Positions 1 through 4,693 of a stretch of 8,355 nucleotides of DNA are shown here, piece by piece (position 1 is the first letter of the stretch; each line of letters opens with the position of its first letter). The translations under genes and the position numbers were made by a program. The notes under the pieces were generated by a model, which was not told the origin of the DNA, searched no databases, and worked only from the letters and a program-made list of their open reading frames with translations. Source of the DNA: an uncultured Candidatus Methylacidiphilales bacterium (lineage in GTDB: Bacteria; Verrucomicrobiota; Verrucomicrobiia; Methylacidiphilales; CALFVM01); NCBI GenBank assembly GCA_937928665.1, contig CALFVM010000246.1, forward strand, positions 1 to 8,355. The letters run 5' to 3'.

Positions 1-1943
1 TTGCCGCCCTCATTTCCTGGGCAGGGATTGCCGCGCTCCTGGGCGGCACGCTCGCCTACTGGGCAGGGGCCCGCCCGGAGCATGGATTTGTTTTTTACGG
101 GGTGGGCGCGGTGCTCTGGGCAAATCTAGCCATTTACGCCGCCGCCTCTTGGGCCCGCGGAAGGCGTATGGGCGGGGCGGTGGACGCAGTGGCGTTGCTG
201 TTCCTCATCTATTTTCTTTGGTGGTATGGCCACGCTCCGATTCCCTTCCTGGCGCGGTGGGAGGGGCTCTGGATCTTTGTTTATGCAGCCGTGTTCTTGA
301 ATGCGCGTTATGTCTTTCCCACCCGGTCCTGGGGGGTGGCTTTGTTGGTTGCCATTGCCGTGTTCGGACTGGCCCAAAGCAGTTTTGGCCTTTCAAAACT
401 CGGGCAGCATGTGTACGAGATTTGGGGGGAGAACCGGCCTGATTACGGGCGACGGATTTCAGGGCTTTTTGGATGCCCGAACCATTTCGGAAACTTCCTG
501 GTGATGGCCTCCTTGGCGGGAGCGGTGTTGGCAACGATCCGCAACGGGCCGTGGTTGGCGCGGATTCTCCTGGCTTACAGCGTCCTGGTGATGACTGCAG
601 GGGTGGTCTTCTCCGTGTCGCGGGGCAGTTATCTGGCGTGGCTGACCGGGTTCGGGGTCCTGGCGATCTTTTGGGCTTGGCAAACAGGCGGGACGCGCTG
701 GCTGAAATTCGCGCTGACCGGGGCGGCGGTAGTGACGATGGCAGCTGCGGGGTTGGGCTTTTGGTTTTTCAGCCAGAAAGAACGAGCATCCAGCCTGTTT
801 CGCGATGACTTCCGGTTCAAGCTGTTCGAGGACGCCTGGCGAATGTTTTTGGAGGCTCCCTGGTTCGGCTTTGGCCCGGCGACGTTTGACTTTATTCACC
901 AACGGTTCCACGGCCCGGAGTTTCAATCGCGGGCCTTTTACACCCATAACGATTATCTGAACACCCTGTGCGACTACGGTGCAGTCGGCCTGGGGATCAT
1001 CCTGCTCTTTGTTGTGGTGCTGGCTTGGAGCTTCCGTGCACCGGCGGAATCCAAATCGACGGGCCGCCAAACGTATCTGGCGGCGTTAGGTTATGCGGTT
1101 CTGGCGGCGTCCCTGGTGCATGCGTTCGTCGATTTCAATTTCCACCTGCCCGCCTGTGCCCTCACCTTTTTCGCCATCGTTGGCGTGGCTTCTTCCCGCA
1201 CCCATCGGCAACAGCGGTCCCCGGTTTGCCTTCCGGGTAACCCGATCTTTGTCCTGGCGGGGCTGGGAGCCTCCGTGTGGATTGTCGTCACGGCTTTGCC
1301 CGCGCAGCGGGCGTGGGCCCTCCTGCCTTACTCCGATGCCGGTCTGGCTGAATTGTCGGAAGAACGCATTGGCGTTTTATCAGACCGGATCGCCGCGGCT
1401 GATCCCCTGGCTGGACCTCTTTTTGCCCGGCTGGGCGATGCGGCCCGGTCCAAGCTAGCGTCCGCAGATGCCCGGGTGATTGAGACTCAAGCAGCCGTTG
1501 CCGCCGGAAAGAAGTCATCCGAGGCGGTCACGGAAGCAGCCGTGGAGCAACAGCGGCTGGGAGCTTTAGCCCTCGCCCTCTACGATCGGGCCGCAAATCT
1601 CAATCCGTTAGATGACACCCTGACGGTCAAACAAGGCATCGTCTTGGACCTGATGGGGCGCCCGGAGGAAGCCTTTCTGGCTTACACTCGGGCGCGGCAG
1701 AATCAGCCTCATAACCGGTTTTTTGTTTTTGTGGCCGGATACCATTTTCTGCGCCACGGATACCTAGAGCAGGCTCTTGAGGCTTACCGGGAAGCCCTAA
1801 CCCTTCCCCAGGGTTTGCGCGAACGGAACCGGCCGATTCTTGACGCCTCGCGAGAAGCGATCGCGGTGATTGAGGCCGAGTTGCGCGTCCGAAGGCAACG
1901 GACCTCCCCGCCCCACGAATCGAGCGGGGGAAGGGCAGAATGA
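1..1943 (+). CDS. O-antigen ligase/polymerase-like (Wzy_C) membrane protein with C-terminal TPRs, 5'-partial
   Basis: The reading frame is open to the left edge (first full codon at base 3), so the gene starts outside the window. A GTG at 102 is in frame, but the 33 codons before it encode a good hydrophobic segment, so it is unlikely to be the start. About 646 residues are visible. Roughly the first 430 are a series of membrane spans. They carry typical Wzy_C marks: GCPNHFGNFL (about 157-166), an SRG motif at the start of a span (206-208), and FGFGPATF followed by THNDYL (314-319) and a GAVGLG span. After a last span near 413-433 comes a soluble region; residues about 520-605 contain TPR-like helices (ALYDRAANLNP, GRPEEAFLAYTRA, YLEQALEAYREAL). 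The family transfers or polymerises surface polysaccharide at the periplasmic face of the inner membrane. Ligase, polymerase and protein O-glycosyltransferase cannot be told apart here. The 3' end converges on the DeoR gene with a 9-bp gap. Confidence 0.85.
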   Translation, partial: AALISWAGIAALLGGTLAYWAGARPEHGFVFYGVGAVLWANLAIYAAASWARGRRMGGAVDAVALLFLIYFLWWYGHAPIPFLARWEGLWIFVYAAVFLNARYVFPTRSWGVALLVAIAVFGLAQSSFGLSKLGQHVYEIWGENRPDYGRRISGLFGCPNHFGNFLVMASLAGAVLATIRNGPWLARILLAYSVLVMTAGVVFSVSRGSYLAWLTGFGVLAIFWAWQTGGTRWLKFALTGAAVVTMAAAGLGFWFFSQKERASSLFRDDFRFKLFEDAWRMFLEAPWFGFGPATFDFIHQRFHGPEFQSRAFYTHNDYLNTLCDYGAVGLGIILLFVVVLAWSFRAPAESKSTGRQTYLAALGYAVLAASLVHAFVDFNFHLPACALTFFAIVGVASSRTHRQQRSPVCLPGNPIFVLAGLGASVWIVVTALPAQRAWALLPYSDAGLAELSEERIGVLSDRIAAADPLAGPLFARLGDAARSKLASADARVIETQAAVAAGKKSSEAVTEAAVEQQRLGALALALYDRAANLNPLDDTLTVKQGIVLDLMGRPEEAFLAYTRARQNQPHNRFFVFVAGYHFLRHGYLEQALEAYREALTLPQGLRERNRPILDASREAIAVIEAELRVRRQRTSPPHESSGGRAE

Positions 1944-1952
1944 CGTGGGTAC

Positions 1953-2729
1953 TTAACTCGGCGTGATCACGCGAACGCCGCTGTTGGTCAGGGCCTCGCA
2001 CAAGAGCTTATCCACCGGACTCACATCGGTGATCCACGCATCCAAATCTTCGGTCGAGCAAATTGCCACCATGGAACGGACGCCCACCTTGGTGTGGTCA
2101 GCCAACAAGGCAACCCGATCTGCCCGGGCAATCATGGCCCGTTCCACCTCAACCACCCGCTCGTCATGGTTGCTAGGGCCGGCGGCGTCAAGACCGGAGG
2201 CCGAAAGAAAACACCATTGAGCGTGGTAGTCTGCCAATGCACGGAGTGCCTGCTGCCCGACGAGCAATTCGGAATTGGGAAAAAGCATCCCACCGGTCAG
2301 ATAGACCTCAGCACCCACGCGCCCGCGACGGAGCCGTTCGATCTCGCGGGCAACCCCAATGGAATTGGTCACAATGCGTACACGGCGGTGCGCCAGCCCG
2401 GCAGCAAGGTGGACCGTCGTCGTTCCGCCGTCGATAAAGACCACGTCGCCCTCCGCCACCATGGCAGCAGCCGCAGTAGCAATCTGTTCCTTGGCGCGGG
2501 TCTGGCGGATTTCCCGCTCCGGGTAGGGCGGCATCAGATTGAAGCTCCGGGTGCGAAGCTGGACACCACCCCACGTCTTTTCCACCTCACCCCGCTGATG
2601 GAGTTTCTGGAAATCGCGCCGGATGGTGGCAGGGGATGTGCCGAACCGCTTGCAAGCTTCCTCCACGGTCAGTTCCCCTTCGCGTTCGACCACAGCTAGG
2701 ATATGACGAAGGCGTTCCCGAACGCGCAT
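1953..2729 (-). CDS. DeoR-family transcriptional regulator
   Basis: A complete 258-residue protein, the usual length for the family. Residues 1-57 form the DeoR winged helix: a start of the form MRVRERLRHIL, then a helix-turn-helix with TVEEACKRFGTSPATIRRD (21-39) and the wing GEVEKTWGGV. Residues about 80-240 form the DeoRC sensor domain, an isomerase-like fold that binds phosphorylated sugars. Its marks are IDGGTTT (99-105), TNS (121-123), YLTGG (143-147) and DHTKVG (211-216), the counterpart of the family's D-x-(S/T)-K motif. Family members usually repress sugar-uptake or catabolic operons and are released by a sugar phosphate. No sugar operon adjoins it; the only divergent neighbour is exbB-exbD-def. 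The start at 2729 fits the family's N-terminus and has no Shine-Dalgarno motif. Family assignment is secure; effector and targets are unknown. Confidence 0.93.
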   Translation of the reverse strand: MRVRERLRHILAVVEREGELTVEEACKRFGTSPATIRRDFQKLHQRGEVEKTWGGVQLRTRSFNLMPPYPEREIRQTRAKEQIATAAAAMVAEGDVVFIDGGTTTVHLAAGLAHRRVRIVTNSIGVAREIERLRRGRVGAEVYLTGGMLFPNSELLVGQQALRALADYHAQWCFLSASGLDAAGPSNHDERVVEVERAMIARADRVALLADHTKVGVRSMVAICSTEDLDAWITDVSPVDKLLCEALTNSGVRVITPS

Positions 2730-2735
2730 CGTTTG

Positions 2736-2764
2736 AGGCTAACGGTCGGAAGAGGCGTTGGCAA
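2736..2764 (-). promoter_or_regulatory. Candidate sigma70-type promoter of the deoR-family gene
   Basis: On the minus strand TTGCCA (2764-2759; 5 of 6 to TTGACA) is followed after exactly 17 bp by TAGCCT (2741-2736; TA...T, 3 of 6 to TATAAT). The -10 box ends 6 bp before the start codon at 2729, so transcription would begin at about the A of ATG and the message would be leaderless. That agrees with the absence of a Shine-Dalgarno sequence. The -10 match is weak, so this is a suggestion only. Confidence 0.3.
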
Positions 2765-2780
2765 GCCTCCTGCCGAACCG
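2743..2780. repeat. Nested inverted repeat in the deoR/exbB divergent region (possible operator)
   Basis: Inner arms GAGGC (2752-2756) and GCCTC (2765-2769) flank an 8-bp centre. Outer arms CGGTCGG (2743-2749) and CCGAACCG (2773-2780) pair with a single unpaired A. A further GAGGC copy lies at 2735-2739, 17 bp upstream of the inner arm. The dyad covers the candidate -35 box and spacer of the DeoR gene, where an autoregulator would bind. It could equally form a hairpin in RNA. Arms and spacing are seen directly; the operator role is inference. Confidence 0.4.
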
Positions 2781-2812
2781 GTCGTCACCCCTCACCTCAG
2801 CGCATATCCCTC

Positions 2813-2841
2813 TTGTCCCATCGGCGCGTCGGGGCTAACCC
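2813..2841 (+). promoter_or_regulatory. Weak candidate promoter for exbB-exbD-def
   Basis: TTGTCC (2813-2818; 4 of 6 to TTGACA), a 17-bp spacer and TAACCC (2836-2841; only TA matches) lie 9 bp before the exbB ATG. The position would give an almost leaderless transcript, consistent with the missing Shine-Dalgarno motif. The operon needs a promoter in the 121-bp gap, and this is the best pair I found, but the -10 match is poor. Confidence 0.18.
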
Positions 2842-2850
2842 TTTCCCTTC

Positions 2851-3486
2851 ATGTTCGAGGGGTTGTTCGGATTTTTCAAAAGCGGCGGGCTCTTCATGAT
2901 CCCGATCGGGCTTTGCTCTGTTGTTTCCTTAGCCTTCATTCTTGAACGCTCCTTCGCCCTGCGCCGTGCGCGGATCATCCCGGCCTCTCTGCGTGACATC
3001 GCCCTCTATCACCCGGCGGGAGAACCCACCACACAACTAACCCGGGCAGTGGAGCGGAGCAGTTCAACCCTCGGCCGACTCATCCGCGTTTGCCTGGAGC
3101 ACCTGCCTTGGCCGAAAAATGAGAACGTAGAAGCCGTCCAAACCCGGGCTCGGATTGAACTGGTCGGGTTGGAGCGCGGTCTGGTCGTCCTGGAGATCAT
3201 TACCGGAATTGCCCCGCTCCTGGGCCTCCTCGGCACGGTGTCGGGTTTGATCACCATCTTTTCCAACATCGGCGCGACCGGGCTCGGAACCCAGGGTCTG
3301 GTCATTGCCCAGGGCATTGCCGAAGCTCTCAATACAACTGTGGCCGGCCTGGTCGTCGCCATTCCCTCGCTTATCGCCTACACCTATTTCACAAAAAAAG
3401 TTGAATCGATGATGGTCGAGATGGAATCCACCTGCATGGACCTTGTGACCAAGCTCTATACCGAGCCCGACGAGGAAAAAAAGTAG
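2851..3486 (+). CDS. exbB: MotA/TolQ/ExbB-family proton channel protein
   Basis: A 211-residue inner-membrane protein forming, with ExbD/TolR, a proton-driven motor that energises outer-membrane transport (TonB) or envelope maintenance (Tol-Pal). It has a first span at about 13-32 (SGGLFMIPIGLCSVVSLAFI), a cytoplasmic loop of about 85 residues, and the conserved pair of spans at about 113-137 and 151-178. In the second, GLLGTV places Thr129 at the position of E. coli ExbB Thr148. In the third, GIAEALNTTVAG places Glu158 and Thr163 at E. coli Glu176 and Thr181, the channel residues. The short N-terminus lacks the extra segment of longer ExbB proteins. It is the first gene of an operon, 6 bp before exbD. 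ExbB and TolQ cannot be separated from sequence alone, because no tonB, tolA or pal is in view. The start at 2851 has no Shine-Dalgarno motif. Confidence 0.93.
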   Translation: MFEGLFGFFKSGGLFMIPIGLCSVVSLAFILERSFALRRARIIPASLRDIALYHPAGEPTTQLTRAVERSSSTLGRLIRVCLEHLPWPKNENVEAVQTRARIELVGLERGLVVLEIITGIAPLLGLLGTVSGLITIFSNIGATGLGTQGLVIAQGIAEALNTTVAGLVVAIPSLIAYTYFTKKVESMMVEMESTCMDLVTKLYTEPDEEKK

Positions 3487-3492
3487 CCCGCC

Positions 3493-3915
3493 ATGCAGTT
3501 CTACACGCGCAAGCGGCGCCCGCCGACGATCAACATCGTCTCGCTCATCGACATTCTCTGCATTCTGCTCATCTTCTTCATTGTCACCACCACGTTCAAA
3601 AAAGATGAGCCCGAGGTGCAGATCGACCTGCCCAGATCCACCCAAGCCCAGGAAGCCGAACGGGCCGACGAACCCTTTGTGATTTTTGTGTCGAAAGAGG
3701 GCAAAATCTTCATCCGGAATGAGGAGATTTCTCTGGCCAATCTCCCCGCCCGCCTTAAACAGATGCGTTCCAGTCAGCCCGAACTCGGCTTCGTCATGCG
3801 GGCCGACGAAGGCGTGCCCCTCGGCCTTTTCGTCGGTGTGCTCGACGCCTCCAAAGAAGCCGGTATCGACAATCTGGGCCTCACCACCGACCCAACACCC
3901 CGCGAGACCCCATGA
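3493..3915 (+). CDS. exbD: ExbD/TolR-family biopolymer transport protein
   Basis: A 140-residue partner of the preceding ExbB/TolQ protein. A basic cytoplasmic N-terminus (YTRKRRPPT) precedes one span at about 15-33. The span carries the family's essential proton-carrying aspartate, Asp20, in SLIDILCILLIFF, equivalent to E. coli ExbD Asp25. The periplasmic part (about 36-140) opens with the usual VQIDLPRS strand and then shows the alpha/beta domain with a KEGKIFIRNEEI hairpin (68-79) and a VMRADEGVPLGLFVGVLDA segment (101-119). Spacing to exbB is 6 bp. The stop overlaps the start of def (ATGA), which implies translational coupling. An AGGA lies 16 nt before the ATG, too far to be a normal ribosome-binding site. 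Confidence 0.92.
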   Translation: MQFYTRKRRPPTINIVSLIDILCILLIFFIVTTTFKKDEPEVQIDLPRSTQAQEAERADEPFVIFVSKEGKIFIRNEEISLANLPARLKQMRSSQPELGFVMRADEGVPLGLFVGVLDASKEAGIDNLGLTTDPTPRETP

Positions 3916-4490
3916 TCCTTCCCATTGTCCGTTACGGCGATCCTGTCCTCCGAAAAAAAGGCCTTCCGGTCGGGCCGCTCACTGAAGAGCGGCACAGGCT
4001 CATCAACGATATGATCGAGACCATGCGCCATGCCAAGGGGGTCGGTCTTGCCGCCCAGCAGATCGGGTGCGCTCTCCAGCTCGCCGTTGTTGACATCTCC
4101 GGCATCGAAAAACGCCCATCCAAAATGTGGGTCCACGGTAAAGAGGTCGATCCCACCCCGTTCATGCCTTTAATTCTCATTGACCCGAAACTCGACCTGG
4201 TCAAAAAGAAATATACCGAAAGCGAAGGCTGCCTGAGTTTTCCTGACGTCTACGGCGACATTGCCCGCTCCGTCCGAGTTCGAGTGGAAACCCGAACTTT
4301 GGAAGGAACACCCTTCACCCTCGAAGCTGCTGGGCTCTTAGGCCGAGCCATCCAGCACGAATTTGACCATCTGCAAGGCATCCTCTTTATCGACCGCATG
4401 GATCCGGAAGAACGGCAGGAGTGGCGTGACCACCTGCTGGCCATCCGGGAGGGATCCTACCTGCCGGAGCAAGCCTCTGAGGAAGAGTGA
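3912..4490 (+). CDS. def: Peptide deformylase
   Basis: A 192-residue metalloenzyme that removes the formyl group from the N-terminal methionine of nascent proteins in the cytoplasm. All three family motifs are present: GVGLAAQQ (43-50), EGCLSFP (105-111) and QHEFDH (148-153). Metal ligands would be Cys107, His149 and His153, with catalytic Glu150. Motif 1 has the same numbering as the E. coli enzyme, and the Cys-to-His spacing (42) is also identical. Between motifs 1 and 2 there is an insertion of about 17 residues, near 64-86 (SKMWVHGKEVDPTPF), before the LILIDPKL strand. Motif 2 resembles the type 1 (Gram-negative) form. The start overlaps the exbD stop by 4 bp, so def is translated as the last gene of the exbBD operon; the common partner fmt is not in the window. 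The 3' end lies 20 bp from the 3' end of a convergent tRNA gene. Confidence 0.96.
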   Translation: MILPIVRYGDPVLRKKGLPVGPLTEERHRLINDMIETMRHAKGVGLAAQQIGCALQLAVVDISGIEKRPSKMWVHGKEVDPTPFMPLILIDPKLDLVKKKYTESEGCLSFPDVYGDIARSVRVRVETRTLEGTPFTLEAAGLLGRAIQHEFDHLQGILFIDRMDPEERQEWRDHLLAIREGSYLPEQASEEE

Positions 4491-4510
4491 CCTCCTCTCA
4501 CGGTAGGTCC

Positions 4511-4583
4511 TGGGCCCAGCAGGATTCGAACCTGCAACCAAGGCATTATGAGTGCCCTGCTCTAACCATTGAGCTATAGGCCC
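4511..4583 (-). tRNA. tRNA with CAU anticodon, probably tRNA-Ile2 (lysidine-modified); elongator tRNA-Met is the alternative
   Basis: A full 73-nt cloverleaf reads on the minus strand. It has acceptor GGGCCTA/TGGGCCC (7 bp with one T-G pair), D arm GCTC/GAGC with loop AATGGTTA, anticodon arm GGGCA/TGCCT with loop CTCATAA (anticodon CAT), variable loop TGGTT, and T arm GCAGG/CCTGC with loop TTCGAAT. The discriminator is A. CCA is not encoded (GGA follows). The 8-nt D loop, the TGGT variable loop and acceptor pairs C4-G69 and C5-G68 resemble E. coli tRNA-Ile2, which TilS converts to lysidine to read AUA, more than elongator Met. It is not the initiator type, since position 1 is paired. The cloverleaf is certain; the isotype is inferred. 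Confidence 0.95.
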
Positions 4584-4593
4584 CGACTTGGGG

Positions 4594-4622
4594 AGAGTAG
4601 CCGGGCCACCGCCGGATGGCAA
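4594..4622 (-). promoter_or_regulatory. Candidate promoter of the CAU tRNA gene
   Basis: On the minus strand TTGCCA (4622-4617; 5 of 6 to TTGACA), a 17-bp spacer and TACTCT (4599-4594; TA...T) end 10 bp before the tRNA 5' end. Transcription would start about 3-4 nt upstream of the mature tRNA. The geometry is right and the same TTGCCA plus 17 bp is seen before the DeoR gene, but the -10 match is only 3 of 6. Confidence 0.4.
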
Positions 4623-4693
4623 CCCGCCGCCCCACACCAAATAGGGAGGCGTTCCACCTTGCTTCATCCCCATCCTCCCGCCATTTCTTTGAC

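Noticed and set aside
459..1070. 203-codon minus-strand frame across the O-antigen ligase-like gene
   Set aside because: It is antisense to a clear membrane protein, and its translation is rich in Pro, Arg and Gln without domain marks.
1905..1930. GC-rich hairpin (CCCCGC/GCGGGG, 12-nt loop) at the end of the ligase gene
   Set aside because: It lies before the stop codon and has no T run after it, so it is not supported as an intrinsic terminator.
1961..1972. Perfect 12-bp palindrome GCGTGATCACGC
   Set aside because: About two 12-bp palindromes are expected by chance in 8.3 kb, and this one lies in the last codons of the DeoR gene.
2094..2699. 201-codon plus-strand frame across the DeoR gene
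   Set aside because: The opposite strand encodes a full-length DeoR protein with all family motifs; this frame shows no domain.
4479..4500. GAGGA/TCCTC hairpin at the def stop codon
   Set aside because: A 5-bp stem with a 9-nt loop and no T tract is too weak to call a terminator.
4616..4693. Upstream ATG extending the glycoside hydrolase by 26 residues
   Set aside because: The extension is polar, sits before a good signal peptide, has no ribosome-binding site, and starts inside the candidate tRNA promoter. The ATG at 4694 is the simpler choice.
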